Positions 52,004 through 61,881 are shown, counted from the first letter of the stretch. The stretch: 64,000 nt of DNA from Nodosilinea sp. PGN35 (GCF_029109325.1 NZ_JAQKQJ010000002.1:124001-188000), one strand, 5' to 3'. Notes: generated from the sequence alone by a model not told the origin. A program made the numbers and translations.

Positions 52004-53104
52004 ATGGGGGCTACATCCACGGCAGGTTCATCCACGACGGCTTGGGGAGCAATGACTCAGCGACGACGGGTTTTAAAACGGGTGGCGCGGGTTCGCCGTC
52101 GGCTGCGCCGAGTGTGGCAGAGCAACAGCGGCAATTGGCAGTGGCTGGCTAGCAAACCGGCCTCGGTGGCCAGCCTCAACCGGCTGCTGTGGCGCGAGTC
52201 GGTGCCGTCGCTGAGCTTTTTTGTCATGCTGACGCTCTCGGGGGTAATTTCGACGCTGGGCCTGCTGGCGGGCAGCACCGCCACCGTGATCGGGGCGATG
52301 ATTATTGCGCCGCTGATGGGGCCCATCATTGGCATTGCCTACGCGATCGCCCTGTCTAATCGCCGCCTGATGAAACGGGCCGGTCTGACCCTGCTCTGGG
52401 GCACCCTGGCGACGGTGTTGAGCGCCACCCTGATCGCCCAGCTGATTGGTCTGCAAACCCTCAACGACGAAATTCTGCTGCGTACCGAACCCACCCTGAT
52501 CGACCTGATGGTGGCCGTGGCGGCGGGGGCAGCGGGAGCCTTTGCCAAGTCGCGCAAGCACATTGCCGACGCCTTTCCGGGGGTGGCGATCGCCGTGGCC
52601 CTGGTGCCGCCTCTGAGCACCATTGGCATTGGCCTGGCGCTGCTCAACCAGCCGGTGTTTTGGGGGGCCACCCTGCTGTTTATCACCAACCTCACCGGCA
52701 TTATCTTCAGCGGCATCATGGTCTTTTTGTGGCAGCGGTACGGCTCCCTGGAGCGGGCCCAGAGCGGCATTTTGCTGTCGATTTTAATTCTTTTGGTGAT
52801 TGGCATTCCCCTGGGGCTGTCGCTCAACAATTTGCTGGTGCAGTCCAACACGCGGGAGCAGGTGAGCTATCTGGTGCGCAACGAACTACCCCTGGGGGTC
52901 GGGGTGCAGCTCCAGGGGGTTGACCTGCGCCAGGGCAACGGCATGCTCGCCATTACCCTCGAGCTGGCCGCTCCGCCCAACACCATTACCCCAGGGGTCG
53001 TCCGGCAGTCCCAGCGGTTTTTAGAAGATCGCCTCAACCAACCCATCGATCTCACCCTGCGGGTCGTTCCAGTGGAAGAGTTTTCGGTGCCCGCCAGTCC
53101 TTAG
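52004..53104 (+). CDS. DUF389 family membrane protein
   Basis: The 366-residue protein has a basic N-terminus (RRRVLKRVARVRRRLRR) and six to seven membrane segments, including the family signature SGVISTLGLLAGSTATVIGA and MIIAPLMGPIIGIAYAIAL and later VALVPPLSTIGIGLAL, then a soluble C-terminal domain. DUF389 proteins are widespread and of unknown function, possibly transporters. ATG 52052 (MTQRRRVL) is as likely a start as 52004. It follows the giant kinase after 88 bp. Confidence 0.87.
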   Translation: MGATSTAGSSTTAWGAMTQRRRVLKRVARVRRRLRRVWQSNSGNWQWLASKPASVASLNRLLWRESVPSLSFFVMLTLSGVISTLGLLAGSTATVIGAMIIAPLMGPIIGIAYAIALSNRRLMKRAGLTLLWGTLATVLSATLIAQLIGLQTLNDEILLRTEPTLIDLMVAVAAGAAGAFAKSRKHIADAFPGVAIAVALVPPLSTIGIGLALLNQPVFWGATLLFITNLTGIIFSGIMVFLWQRYGSLERAQSGILLSILILLVIGIPLGLSLNNLLVQSNTREQVSYLVRNELPLGVGVQLQGVDLRQGNGMLAITLELAAPPNTITPGVVRQSQRFLEDRLNQPIDLTLRVVPVEEFSVPASP

Positions 53105-53180
53105 GGCAGGCCCCCTGGCGATCGCGCTGGGGCCAGAGACCGGTGCTGAGGGCCCCCGTTGCCGTCCGGGGCGGTTCGCG

Positions 53181-53987
53181 TCACTCTGGCGAGGAGTTGA
53201 CCCACACCTGCATTTCCGTGAGCTGTAGCGGCCCGTACTGGGTAGCCAGGGCAACATCGGCGGCATCGCGACCGTAGGCGATGACAAGGCGGTTGCCCTT
53301 GGGGCTGGGCTGGGTAGGGTCGAAGGTATACCAGCGATCGCCCACGTAGGCCTCAAACCAAGCGTGGAGATCCATGGGGTCGAGCTGGTGCAGGTAACCC
53401 ACCACCATACGGGCCGGAATGGTTAAGCTGCGACACAGGGCCAGACCCAAATGGACAAAATCGCGACACACCCCCACGCGGGTTTTTTCGGTTTCCATCG
53501 CCGAGGTAGAGGCATCGCTGGTGTCGTAGCGGTACTCGATGTGGGTGTGAATCCAGTGGCGAATGGCCTCGACCTGGTCGTAGGCGGGCTCGATGTCCCC
53601 CACAATGGTGCTGGCCAGATCGGCCATCAGATCGGCCTGACAGTAGCGACTGGGCAGCAAAAACTGAAGCGCATAGTTGGGCAGGTTTTGTACAGGCACA
53701 TACTCGGCCCCAAACTCTACATCGATACCATCGGCGACCTCGGCGGTGGTAGTGCTGCGCACCCGCAGCTGCCCCTCGGGCACCAGCAGCCGCTGGCACA
53801 GATTGCCGTAGCTATCGATGTAGTCCACCACGGGCACCGGGGGCTCAAGCTGAAGGCCGTCCTCAAGGATGTGCTGGGCAGCCCCATCGCGCGGACGCAG
53901 CATGAGTATGAGGGGTGCGGGCTCGGGGGTCTCAAACAGAAGTTCGCACCCTGCATTTAGTCGCATCAGATCTCTCGGTAGCAGCAC
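53181..53987 (-). CDS. Transglutaminase-like cysteine protease family protein
   Basis: The 268-residue protein has an N-terminal beta-rich domain (about 1-115) and a transglutaminase-like core with triad Cys174 (VGVCRDFVHLGLALCRSL), His208 (DLHAWFEAYV) and Asp223 (YTFDPTQPS). Bacterial members of this family act as peptidases or amidases more often than as cross-linkers. No signal peptide is seen. It converges with the DUF389 gene. Confidence 0.9.
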   Translation of the reverse strand: MLLPRDLMRLNAGCELLFETPEPAPLILMLRPRDGAAQHILEDGLQLEPPVPVVDYIDSYGNLCQRLLVPEGQLRVRSTTTAEVADGIDVEFGAEYVPVQNLPNYALQFLLPSRYCQADLMADLASTIVGDIEPAYDQVEAIRHWIHTHIEYRYDTSDASTSAMETEKTRVGVCRDFVHLGLALCRSLTIPARMVVGYLHQLDPMDLHAWFEAYVGDRWYTFDPTQPSPKGNRLVIAYGRDAADVALATQYGPLQLTEMQVWVNSSPE

Positions 53988-54208
53988 AGTGGACAGAATT
54001 ATGGGGCAGTGGGCAGTGGGCAGCGGCTCAACCCTCGCTTTAGGGTAACAACCTGCGCCTTGATCAAGGCCTGGTGCCGGGGCACAGACCCGGTCACCCC
54101 AGCCTGGCAGACGACCACTCGCCTCGCCCCTAGATTAATCGAGGCTGGCAAAGCGTTTCTGTTCGAGTCGAGCCGCGGGCCGGGCACGCCTCTGTATTTT
54201 GAGCGCGT
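53988..54208. other. Intergenic region, no gene seen
   Basis: Part of a 544-bp gap between divergent genes (to 54531). No open frame with protein-like composition. The repeat at 54209-54327 takes up the middle. The AT-rich TTTAGATATATTTTTTTGTG just before 54532 is the likely promoter zone of the OmpR-type regulator. Confidence 0.4.
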
Positions 54209-54327
54209 TATAGCTGTGGCCAGTCCGGTTGAGACATTGTTTAGATGAGCGTTGTTTAGATGAGCGTTCAAACGTTTGAAGGTTTTGGAGGTTTTTGGTG
54301 TCCTCACCAGCGTGACTACGGCTATAG
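54209..54327. repeat. Dispersed TATAGCTGTGGCCAGTC element, copy B
   Basis: The left end TATAGCTGTGGCCAGTC and right end GACTACGGCTATAG are inverted repeats of each other. The interior has two TTTAGATGAGCGTT units and GTTCAAACGTTTGAAGG. It shares ends and core with copies at 25670 and 58846. Confidence 0.75.
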
Positions 54328-54531
54328 ATCGCAGTACCAGGGCCTGGCTAGGGTGTTTCCCTAGGGTATTGCTGGGGGAGGGGCCAGGGTTCCGGGGCTG
54401 CCACCGCCAGTATAGAGGTCGATAGAGGTTAGCCATTAACGGGGCGGGGTATTGTGGCCGACTGAACAGGGGAGTATCGTAGGGGCAAGACAACCCCCTT
54501 TAGATATATTTTTTTGTGATGCTTTCCTGCA

Positions 54532-55611
54532 ATGAAAATCCTTTTGCTAGAGGACGATCCGCCCACCAGTGAGTTTTTGGCCGACACCCTGACCACCCAT
54601 CGCTACGCCGTCGATGCGATCGCCGATGGAGCCACCGGTCTTGAGCTGGCCAGCCGCTGGCCCTACGATCTGCTGATTGTGGACTGGCAATTGCCCACCC
54701 TTGACGGGCTAGAGGTTTGTCGCCGCCTGCGGGCCCAGGGCAGCCGCACCCCCATTTTGATGCTGACGGTCAGGGGCTCCAGCGCTGACATTGTAGCCGG
54801 GCTCGATGCCGGGGCCGACGACTACCTGGCCAAGACCTGTGACGCGCCGCAGCTGCTGGCGCGGGTGCGAGCCCTGCTGCGCCGCAGCAGCGCGACGGCT
54901 CCGGTGCTGAGCTGGGGTGAGCTGCACCTCGACCCGGCCCTCACCCAGGTAACCTACCGCCAGCAGCCCATTCCCTGCCGCCCCAAGGAGTACGAGCTGC
55001 TGGAGCTGTTTTTGCGCCATCCGCAGCGCCTGCTGACCCGCAGCGCCATCATCGACCACCTGTGGCCCATGGCCGACACCCCGGTGGAGGGCTCAGTTAC
55101 CAACCTGATCAAAGACCTGCGCCAGCGGCTAAAGGCGGCAGGGCTGGTGCCTGGCCCCATTGAAACGGTCTACGGGCTGGGCTATCGCCTCAAAACGGCT
55201 CCCCAGTCAGCGCCAGGGCCCCCAGGGGAGGCGGTGGAGTCAACTCCCCCAACCCCTCGGCTAGACGCAGTTATGCAGCAGGCCACCCAGCGGTTTCGGG
55301 CCTCGCTCGAACAGCGGCTCGGCATTCTCGATGACGCTCTCCTGGCCCTGGAGACCGAAACCCTGAGCCCCGAGCAGCGGCAGGTAGCCACCGCTGCCGC
55401 CCACCGACTGGCGGGGGGGCTGGGGCTGTTTGGCTACGCCCAGGCCTCGGCGGTCGCCGAGGCGATCGAGCTACTGCTGCGCTCGGCCCCGCTCCACCAG
55501 CTGGGGCCGCAGCTGGCCTCCCACCTAGAACTGCTGAAGCGATCGCTAATTCTCTCCGCCGGGGAGGAGCAGTCTGCGCCGAGCGACGACATCCCCTGGG
55601 CGATACCTTAA
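54532..55611 (+). CDS. OmpR-type response regulator with C-terminal Hpt (REC-wHTH-Hpt)
   Basis: The 359 residues comprise a receiver (1-118; Asp51 in LLIVDWQLPTLDG, Lys104 in YLAKTCD, where the usual Pro after Lys is missing), a winged-helix DNA-binding domain (about 125-222; LTRSAIIDHLWP, VYGLGYRLK), and an Hpt domain (about 255-345; TAAAHRLAGGLGLFGYAQA). It has the same order as the first three domains of the 38494 regulator, so the two are paralogues. The Hpt lets a DNA-binding regulator also pass phosphate on. It is followed after 29 bp by a membrane kinase gene and is likely co-transcribed with it. Confidence 0.92.
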   Translation: MKILLLEDDPPTSEFLADTLTTHRYAVDAIADGATGLELASRWPYDLLIVDWQLPTLDGLEVCRRLRAQGSRTPILMLTVRGSSADIVAGLDAGADDYLAKTCDAPQLLARVRALLRRSSATAPVLSWGELHLDPALTQVTYRQQPIPCRPKEYELLELFLRHPQRLLTRSAIIDHLWPMADTPVEGSVTNLIKDLRQRLKAAGLVPGPIETVYGLGYRLKTAPQSAPGPPGEAVESTPPTPRLDAVMQQATQRFRASLEQRLGILDDALLALETETLSPEQRQVATAAAHRLAGGLGLFGYAQASAVAEAIELLLRSAPLHQLGPQLASHLELLKRSLILSAGEEQSAPSDDIPWAIP

Positions 55612-55640
55612 CCTGCTACCTGTTCTAGCGTGCTGCCCCT

Positions 55641-58430
55641 ATGCCCCTGCCCCGTCTGAGTTCGCTGCCTCCCCCCCTGCCGCTGCACTGGGTGCTGACG
55701 GTACCGCTGGCGCTGGTGACCCTGGGGGCGACAGGGCTGGTGGGCTGCCTGTTATTTCAGGGCAACCCCGACGGCGTCAGTCGGCTGGTGCGGCTGGTGC
55801 TGCTGCTGGTGCTGCTCACCCTGGGCGGGGCGATCGCCCTGGGGCTGCGGCTCACCCAGGGCGTACTGGCTCGCCTGCGGCTGTTTGCTCGGGTCAGTGG
55901 CGAGCTGGCCGCCGGCAATTTTGCCCAGCGGTTGCCCACCAACAGCAAAATTAGCGAATTCAATCACCTGGCCCGCTCCTTCAACCAGATGGCCGACCAG
56001 CTCCAGCAGTCGTTTCAGCGCATGGCAACGACCCTGGCCGAGTCAGAGACCAAGTTCACCACCATTTTTCGCACCAGCCCAGACCCCATGGCCATCGCCA
56101 CCCGGGTGGAGGGCCGCCTGCTGGATGTCAACCACAGCCTGCTGGAGTTTTTTGGCTACGATCGCGAGGAGATGGTGGGGCGCACGGCGGTGGAGCTGAA
56201 CCTGTGGGCAGACCTCAGCCAGCGCCGCGTCTACCGCACGCTGCTGGAGCAGCAGGGCCGGGTGCGAAATCTAGAAATTCAAATTCGCACTAAGAGCGGC
56301 GCGATTAAAACCGTGCTGCTCTCCGCCGAGGCCCAGCCCCTGGAGGGCCAGGACTGCCTGATTGTGACCCACCGCGACATTACCGATCGCCACCGGGCCG
56401 AGGCCGCCCTGCGCCAGAGTGAGCAGCAGCTGGCCCTGGCCCAGCGCGTCGCCCAGGTGGACTACTGGGAATTTGACGTGGCCAGCCAGCAGGTCACCTG
56501 GTCAGAGATGACCTTTCGCAACTGGGGGCTGGAGCCCGCCCCCGCCCTCCCCACCTACGACGAGCTGCTGCAAAGGCTGCCCCCGGAGGATCGCGATCGC
56601 CTCACCCGCTGCATTGAGGTCGCCATCGCCGACGGCATTCCCTACCAGGTAGATCTGCGCCCGATTCACCCCGACGGCTCAGTTCACTACCTCGACGCTC
56701 GGGGCGAACCCGTCTTTGACGACCGGGGGCGGGTGGTCAGGCTGGTGGGGGTCTCCATGGATATCACCCACCGCAAGCAGATAGAGCTGGCCCTCCAGGA
56801 GAGCGAAACCCGCTTTCGGCAGCTGGCCGAAACGGTGCAGGAGGGCTTTTTTGTCTACGATACCGAAACCGACCACTACCCCTACGTCAACCCCGCCTAC
56901 TGGACGGTTCGCGGCCTGTCTGCCACCACCGGCCCCGACAGCATTGAGCAGTGGCTGGCGCGCATTCACCCCGGCGATCGCCCCCGCATTGAGGCCGCCC
57001 TTGAGCAGGAGCGCCAGGGCGAAACCTTTGACGAGGAGTACCGCTACCTCACCCCGGCGGGGGAGCTGCGCTGGCTCAGGTCGAAGGCGTTTCCGCTCTG
57101 TGACGAGGCGGGGCAGGTGGTGCGGGTGGTGGGCACGGTAGAAAACATCACCGATCGCAAGGCCGCCGAAACCGAGCGCGAGCGCACCGCAGAAGCCCTG
57201 CGCCAGAGCGAAGCCCGCTTTCGCAGCGCCTTTGATGACGCCCCCTACGGCATTTCTCTGGTGTCGGCTACGGGTCAGTTTGTGCTGGCCAACACCTACT
57301 ACTGCACGCTGCTGGGCTACACCGAGGCCGAGCTGCTGAGCCTCACCTTCAAAGACATTACCCACCCCGACGACTGGGCCGACGACTGGGCCGGGTTTCA
57401 GCGCATGATGAACGGCGAGGCGCGCACCTACCAGCTAGAAAAGCGCTACATCACCAAGCAGGGGGAGGTGATTCCGGTGGTCGTCAACGCGGCTTCTATC
57501 TACGACGCGGCGGGCAACCCGCTGTACTCCGTGGGCCATGTGCAGGATATTCGCGATCGCCTCGCCATCGACCGCATGAAGGACGAGTTTATCTCCGTGG
57601 TCAGCCACGAGCTGCGCACCCCGATCACCGCCATTCAGGGAGCCCTGGCCCTGCTAGAGGCCGGGGTCTACGCCGATCGCCCCGCCAAGGCCCGCCGCAT
57701 GCTCGACATTGCCCTTAGCAACAGCGATCGCCTGGTGCGCCTGGTGGACGATATCCTCAGTTTTGAGCGCCTTGAGTCGGGCAAAGTGCAGCTCGAAAAA
57801 GAAACCTGCCAGGTGGCCACCCTGATGCACCAGGCCCTCGACAGCGTACAACCCCTGGCCGATCGCAGCGGCATTACCATTGCCCTCACGCCAGTCGATC
57901 TCACCCTCTGGGCCGCCCCCGACGCCATCGTTCAGGTGCTCACCAACCTGCTGAGCAACGCCATCAAGTTCTCGTCTTCGGGGGGTACGGTTTGGCTAGA
58001 GGCGGCAGTGGTAGGGAGTGGGGAGTGGGGAGTGGGGGGTGGGGAGTGGGGGAGTGGGGAGTGGGGGAGTGGGGAAGTGGGAGGGTGGGGGAGTGGGAGG
58101 GTGGAAGAGTCAGACCGGGCCGCCCCCTCACCCCCTCACCCCCTCACCCCTCACCCACTCACCCCCTCACCCCTCACCCCTCACCTCCGCCTCACCGTCC
58201 GCGACTGCGGTCGCGGCATCCCCGCCGACAAGCTAGAGGCGATCTTCGAGCAGTTCCAGCAGGTAGATGCCTCCGACTCGCGGCAGCGCGGCGGCACGGG
58301 GCTGGGGCTGGCCATCTGCAAGCGCATTGTGCAGCAGCACCGGGGCCGCATTTGGGTCGAGAGCGAGCTGGGCCGGGGCAGCACCTTCTTTGTGCAGCTG
58401 CCGCTTACACCGGAGGTCGCCCATGGCTAG
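55641..58430 (+). CDS. Membrane histidine kinase HAMP-PAS x4-HisKA-HATPase with repeat-derived insert
   Basis: The 929-residue protein has two N-terminal membrane segments (about 17-37 and 48-72) with almost no loop between them, then HAMP (about 75-125), four PAS domains (about 140-640), HisKA with His near 656 (ISVVSHELRTPITAIQGALA) and HATPase (VLTNLLSNAIKFSS, then VRDCGRGIPADK). Residues about 791-849, between two strands of the HATPase domain, are Gly/Ser/Trp/Glu-rich then Pro/His/Thr-rich and come from a low-complexity DNA repeat. The catalytic boxes on either side are intact, so activity may survive. It overlaps the downstream receiver gene by 8 bp. Confidence 0.92.
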   Translation: MPLPRLSSLPPPLPLHWVLTVPLALVTLGATGLVGCLLFQGNPDGVSRLVRLVLLLVLLTLGGAIALGLRLTQGVLARLRLFARVSGELAAGNFAQRLPTNSKISEFNHLARSFNQMADQLQQSFQRMATTLAESETKFTTIFRTSPDPMAIATRVEGRLLDVNHSLLEFFGYDREEMVGRTAVELNLWADLSQRRVYRTLLEQQGRVRNLEIQIRTKSGAIKTVLLSAEAQPLEGQDCLIVTHRDITDRHRAEAALRQSEQQLALAQRVAQVDYWEFDVASQQVTWSEMTFRNWGLEPAPALPTYDELLQRLPPEDRDRLTRCIEVAIADGIPYQVDLRPIHPDGSVHYLDARGEPVFDDRGRVVRLVGVSMDITHRKQIELALQESETRFRQLAETVQEGFFVYDTETDHYPYVNPAYWTVRGLSATTGPDSIEQWLARIHPGDRPRIEAALEQERQGETFDEEYRYLTPAGELRWLRSKAFPLCDEAGQVVRVVGTVENITDRKAAETERERTAEALRQSEARFRSAFDDAPYGISLVSATGQFVLANTYYCTLLGYTEAELLSLTFKDITHPDDWADDWAGFQRMMNGEARTYQLEKRYITKQGEVIPVVVNAASIYDAAGNPLYSVGHVQDIRDRLAIDRMKDEFISVVSHELRTPITAIQGALALLEAGVYADRPAKARRMLDIALSNSDRLVRLVDDILSFERLESGKVQLEKETCQVATLMHQALDSVQPLADRSGITIALTPVDLTLWAAPDAIVQVLTNLLSNAIKFSSSGGTVWLEAAVVGSGEWGVGGGEWGSGEWGSGEVGGWGSGRVEESDRAAPSPPHPLTPHPLTPSPLTPHLRLTVRDCGRGIPADKLEAIFEQFQQVDASDSRQRGGTGLGLAICKRIVQQHRGRIWVESELGRGSTFFVQLPLTPEVAHG
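58011..58187. repeat. In-frame GGGGAGTG...CACCCCCTC repeat inside the kinase gene
   Basis: The first half is made of GGGAGTGGGGAGTGGGG-type units, the second of CACCCCCTCACCCC units. They are imperfect inverted copies, so the block can form a large hairpin. It adds about 59 codons without breaking the frame. Confidence 0.85.
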
Positions 58431-58800
58431 GCGAGTGCTGATTGTGGACGACGAGGCCGACATTCGCGCCATTGTGCAGGCGGCGTTAGAGGAGCTGGCG
58501 GGTTGGCAAACCCTGGAAGCCGCCTCCGGGGCAGAGGGGCTGCGGCTGGCCCAGGAGACGGCGATCGACGCCATTTTGCTCGATATTTCCATACCCGATA
58601 TGGATGGCTTTGAGATCTATGAAACCCTGAAAACCCATCCCGCCACCGCCGACATTCCGGTGATTGTGCTTACCTCTAAGGTGCTGGCCCGCGATCGCGC
58701 CCGCTTCACCGCCCTCCAGGTAGCGGGCCTGATCACCAAACCCTTTAACCCCATTACCCTGGCCCAGCAGATCGCCGCCCTGCTCCACTGGAGCCCCTAG
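58423..58800 (+). CDS. Single-domain response regulator (REC)
   Basis: The 125-residue receiver reads MARRVLIVDDEADIRAIV, with phosphoacceptor Asp in AILLDISIPDMDG, Thr in VIVLTSKV and Lys in LITKPFNP. It starts within the last codons of the kinase gene (8-bp overlap ATGGCTAG), so translation is coupled and the two form a kinase-receiver pair. There is no output domain. It is close in size and layout to the receiver at 38040. Confidence 0.94.
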   Translation: MARRVLIVDDEADIRAIVQAALEELAGWQTLEAASGAEGLRLAQETAIDAILLDISIPDMDGFEIYETLKTHPATADIPVIVLTSKVLARDRARFTALQVAGLITKPFNPITLAQQIAALLHWSP

Positions 58801-58845
58801 GGTGGACAGCATTGGCCACCAGCGGCATCGAACGGTTACAACTGG

Positions 58846-58950
58846 TATAGCCGTAGCCGGTTTGATTAAGGCGGGTTTGATTAAGACAGTGTCTTTGCAA
58901 CGTTCAAACGTTTGAACGTTCAAGCGTTACCAGACTGGCTACAGCTACAC
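58846..58950. repeat. Dispersed TATAGCCGTAGCCGG element, copy C
   Basis: The left end TATAGCCGTAGCCGG faces right end GACTGGCTACAGCTACA. The interior has two GGTTTGATTAAG units and CGTTCAAACGTTTGAACGTT. The inverted ends and core match copies at 25670 and 54209. Confidence 0.75.
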
Positions 58951-58974
58951 ATCCCAGTTGCCAAGAGCCGTTCT

Positions 58975-59175
58975 ATGTCGTCACCGTCTCAGCCTGACTG
59001 CCCCATCACCGCGCTGGTCAACCAGTTTATTCAGGCCCGCACCATTTCCCAGACCCAGTATCAGGAGCTAACAGCTCTAGTTTTGGCCGACGGCACCGTC
59101 GATGAGAGCGAGCGCAAGCAGGTGAACCGCCTGTTCGACGCGATTCAGCTGGGGCGGGTGAAGATTTTGGACTAG
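58975..59175 (+). CDS. Small cyanobacterial-type protein of unknown function
   Basis: The 66-residue protein starts at ATG 58975 (MSSPSQPDCPITALVNQF). It reads as three helices, with an acidic turn LADGTVDESERKQVNRLFDA that resembles a calcium-binding or TerB-like loop. No further family signature. An upstream in-frame start at 58912 falls inside the dispersed repeat and is rejected. No strong ribosome-binding site is visible. Confidence 0.65.
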   Translation: MSSPSQPDCPITALVNQFIQARTISQTQYQELTALVLADGTVDESERKQVNRLFDAIQLGRVKILD

Positions 59176-59329
59176 GAGGGGAATGGGAGGATGGGGAATG
59201 TGGGGGAGGTAGGGGAGGTGGGAGGGGGTAGAAGGCGACTTTTGCCACGCATGTACATTGCAAAAGACAACTTTCTCTTCCTCCTTATCTTCCCCATCTC
59301 CCCTACTCCTCACCCCCTACCCCTCACCC

Positions 59330-61309
59330 CTACTCCGTCACCCGCCCCGTCAGCGGCGAACTGGCACTGGCCACCCCCTGCACCGGAATCCGCCCGGCCC
59401 GGTAGGCGAGGCGACCGGCTGCGGTGGCCATGCCCATGGCGCGACCCATGGCGATGGGGTCGGCGGCTTTGGCGATCGCCGTGTTGATCAGCAGCGCGTC
59501 GGCCCCCATTTCCATCGCCTGGGCCGCTTCGCTGGGGGTGCCAATACCGGCGTCTACCACCACGGGCACCTGGGCCGTTTCAACGATGATTTGAATGTTG
59601 GCGGCGTTACGAATGCCCTGGCCCGAGCCGATGGGCGACCCCAGGGGCATGACGGTGGCGCAGCCCGCCTCTTCCAGGCGCTTGGCCAGCAGCGGGTCGG
59701 CGTTGATGTAGGGCAGCACCGCAAAACCTTCCTTCACCAGCTGTTCGGCGGCCTCCAGGGTGCCAATTGGGTCGGGCAGCAGGTACTTGGCGTCGGGGAT
59801 GACTTCGAGCTTGACGAAGTTGTTGTCTTCCTGGCCCAGCAGTTTGGCCATTTCGCGCCCCAGGCGAGCCACGCGGATGGCTTCTTCGGCGGTTTTGCAC
59901 CCCGCCGTGTTGGGCAGCATCCAGATCTTCGACCAGTCGAGGGCTTCGGCTAGCCCCTGGTGGCCGGGGGCGCTGGTCTGCACCCGCCGCACCGCCACGG
60001 TGACAATCTCGCAACCGCTGGCGGCAATGCTCTGGCGCATCACCTCAAAGTCGTCGTACTTGCCGGTGCCGGTCATCAGTCGCGACGCAAAGGTGCGCCC
60101 GGCGATGGTTAGGGGCGTGTCCGCCTGGGCCACCGTCGGGGTGGAATCGGCGACGAGACGGTTGGGGGCGGTATCGGTAAAGGTCATAGCCTTGGGGGTA
60201 GGGGAACCAGAGGGAGGACGGGAAATAGCACCGGGCGCAGACCGATGAAAGCGCTGCCAGGAGAATGCCGCCAGCCGGGCATCGACTCGGCCCAGTACCG
60301 CCTGGGCCACCAGCTGAGCGGTAATCGGGGTGAGCAGAATGCCGTTGCGGTAGTGGCCGGTGGCCAGGGTGAGGTTGGCGGCGGGGCCAGGGCCAAGGAT
60401 GGGCCACTCGTCGGGGGTGGCGGGGCGGTAGCCCCACCAGGTTTCGTCGAGGGTGAAGTCGGCCAGCTGGGGCAGCAGGGCGATCGCGTTGGTCAGCAGC
60501 CGGTGCACCCCGCCGGCGGTGTTGTGGGGGGCAAACCCGACCTGCTGGCGGGTGGCCCCCAGCACAATGCGCCCGTCCCGACGGGGCACGATGTAGATAT
60601 CTTCGCCGTAGAGCACCCGCCGCAGGGGCTGGGGGGTGCCGTGGCCCAGGGGCACCCGCAGGCTGGCCATTTCGCCTTTTTGAGGAAACACCGGCAAAGG
60701 CAGCAGCTCGTGGGCCCAGGCCCCGGTGGCCAGCACCACCTGATCGGCGCTAAAGTCGCCCGCCTGGGCGGTGCACACCCGCTCCACCCGATTTTGATAC
60801 TGGCGCAGGGCGATCGCCCCGGTGCCCTCATGGAGGGTAACGCCCAGATCGATCGCCGCCGCTCGCAGCGCCTGCACCAGCAGCCGGTTGTCCACCTGGC
60901 CCTCCTCGGGGTACCAGAAGGCTCCCTGCACATCGCGGCCCAAGCCCGGCTGATAGTGGGCCAGGGTTGTCGCATTCAGCCAGCCCTCGGGGGCGGGGGC
61001 CGGGGCTGTGCGGCTGGGGGCCAAAATGCCGCAGGGCCAGTAGCCCACCGTCTGCCCGGTGAGGGCTTCTAGCTTGTTCACCCAGCTGGGGTACAGCGCC
61101 AGGCTGTCGAGGCAGAGGTCGAGCATTGGCCCCGGCGACAGCCCTTCGGCCCGGGGGGCCAGCATGCCTGCGGCGGCGTGGCTGGCGGCCTGGTGCAGGT
61201 CGCGGCTGAGCACGGTGACGGCGGCCCCCTGCTGCCGCAGCTCCAGGGCGATCGCCAAACCAATCACCCCGCCGCCCACCACCAGGGCGTCGCTTTCCTG
61301 ATTTACCAT
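59330..61309 (-). CDS. thiO-thiG: Bifunctional glycine oxidase / thiazole synthase (ThiO-ThiG fusion)
   Basis: The 659-residue thiamine-pathway fusion has ThiO at residues 1-355 (FAD fold [20 protein letters not shown]; glycine oxidase that makes dehydroglycine) and ThiG at about 396-659 ([20 protein letters not shown], Schiff-base Lys in [30 protein letters not shown]; forms the thiazole phosphate ring). They are joined by a 40-residue linker rich in Pro, Ser and Thr. The fusion lets the unstable imine pass directly between active sites. Such fusions are known in cyanobacteria. No TPP riboswitch is seen in the short upstream region. Confidence 0.95.
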   Translation of the reverse strand: MVNQESDALVVGGGVIGLAIALELRQQGAAVTVLSRDLHQAASHAAAGMLAPRAEGLSPGPMLDLCLDSLALYPSWVNKLEALTGQTVGYWPCGILAPSRTAPAPAPEGWLNATTLAHYQPGLGRDVQGAFWYPEEGQVDNRLLVQALRAAAIDLGVTLHEGTGAIALRQYQNRVERVCTAQAGDFSADQVVLATGAWAHELLPLPVFPQKGEMASLRVPLGHGTPQPLRRVLYGEDIYIVPRRDGRIVLGATRQQVGFAPHNTAGGVHRLLTNAIALLPQLADFTLDETWWGYRPATPDEWPILGPGPAANLTLATGHYRNGILLTPITAQLVAQAVLGRVDARLAAFSWQRFHRSAPGAISRPPSGSPTPKAMTFTDTAPNRLVADSTPTVAQADTPLTIAGRTFASRLMTGTGKYDDFEVMRQSIAASGCEIVTVAVRRVQTSAPGHQGLAEALDWSKIWMLPNTAGCKTAEEAIRVARLGREMAKLLGQEDNNFVKLEVIPDAKYLLPDPIGTLEAAEQLVKEGFAVLPYINADPLLAKRLEEAGCATVMPLGSPIGSGQGIRNAANIQIIVETAQVPVVVDAGIGTPSEAAQAMEMGADALLINTAIAKAADPIAMGRAMGMATAAGRLAYRAGRIPVQGVASASSPLTGRVTE

Positions 61310-61404
61310 GCCGTTTAACTCAAGTGCTTACCCTTTATTTTAGAGCACCAGTCGGGCACCAGCGGACGCGACTGGTGCCGCCAGCCCCGTCCCAGACAGG
61401 GTCT

Positions 61405-61881
61405 CTACCACAGGGCTGGAATCGAGTCTAAGTCGGGGTCGGGGGCCGGACGCTGTACCGCATCGGGCTGCACCAACCCCGGCTGAATGGGGGCAACGTC
61501 GCCGCCTGGGGCAGGAAACGTAGTGGCCCCCCCGGTGCGGGGAATGACGTTGCCAGGGGCGGGGGTGACCCCACTCCCCCCCCCGTTGTTGGGCGAGATG
61601 GTGGCCCGCTGGTTGGCCTGGTCAATAAAAGCGCTGTCGCCAGTGGTGTCGCCACCGACTGGCGTGCCGTTGGTGCTGCCCACTTCGCTCTGGCGCTGTA
61701 CCAGGCGACCGGCCTGATCGAGGGGCAGGGTACCCAGGCCGTCCGCGTTTTGCCCCTGGGCGGCGGTGGGCTGACCACCGGGCCGAGGCTCCTGGGAGCG
61801 ATCGGCCAGCAGCCGATTGAGCCCGCCCGTCAGAATCAGCACCAACGCCGCCAGAAGGCCGCCAATTACAAAGCGATTCAT
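61405..61881 (-). CDS. Membrane-anchored Pro/Gly-rich protein of unknown function
   Basis: The protein has 158 residues with the ATG at 61881 (MNRFVIGGLLAALVLILTGG), giving one N-terminal membrane segment. The rest is low-complexity: PGGQPTAAQGQNADGLG, then NNGGGSGVTPAPGNVIP and a Pro/Asp-rich tail ending DLDSIPALW. It is probably an extracytoplasmic, disordered protein. No function can be assigned. It lies upstream of thiO-thiG on the same strand, 95 bp away, with a GGCACCAG/CTGGTGCC hairpin in between. Confidence 0.65.
   Translation of the reverse strand: MNRFVIGGLLAALVLILTGGLNRLLADRSQEPRPGGQPTAAQGQNADGLGTLPLDQAGRLVQRQSEVGSTNGTPVGGDTTGDSAFIDQANQRATISPNNGGGSGVTPAPGNVIPRTGGATTFPAPGGDVAPIQPGLVQPDAVQRPAPDPDLDSIPALW

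Noticed and set aside
58912..58974. Upstream extension of the 66-residue protein
   Set aside because: The added codons lie inside the dispersed TATAGC element.
61310..61404. TPP riboswitch upstream of thiO-thiG
   Set aside because: No CTGAGA-type thi-box motif, and the gap is too short; only a GGCACCAG/CTGGTGCC hairpin is present.
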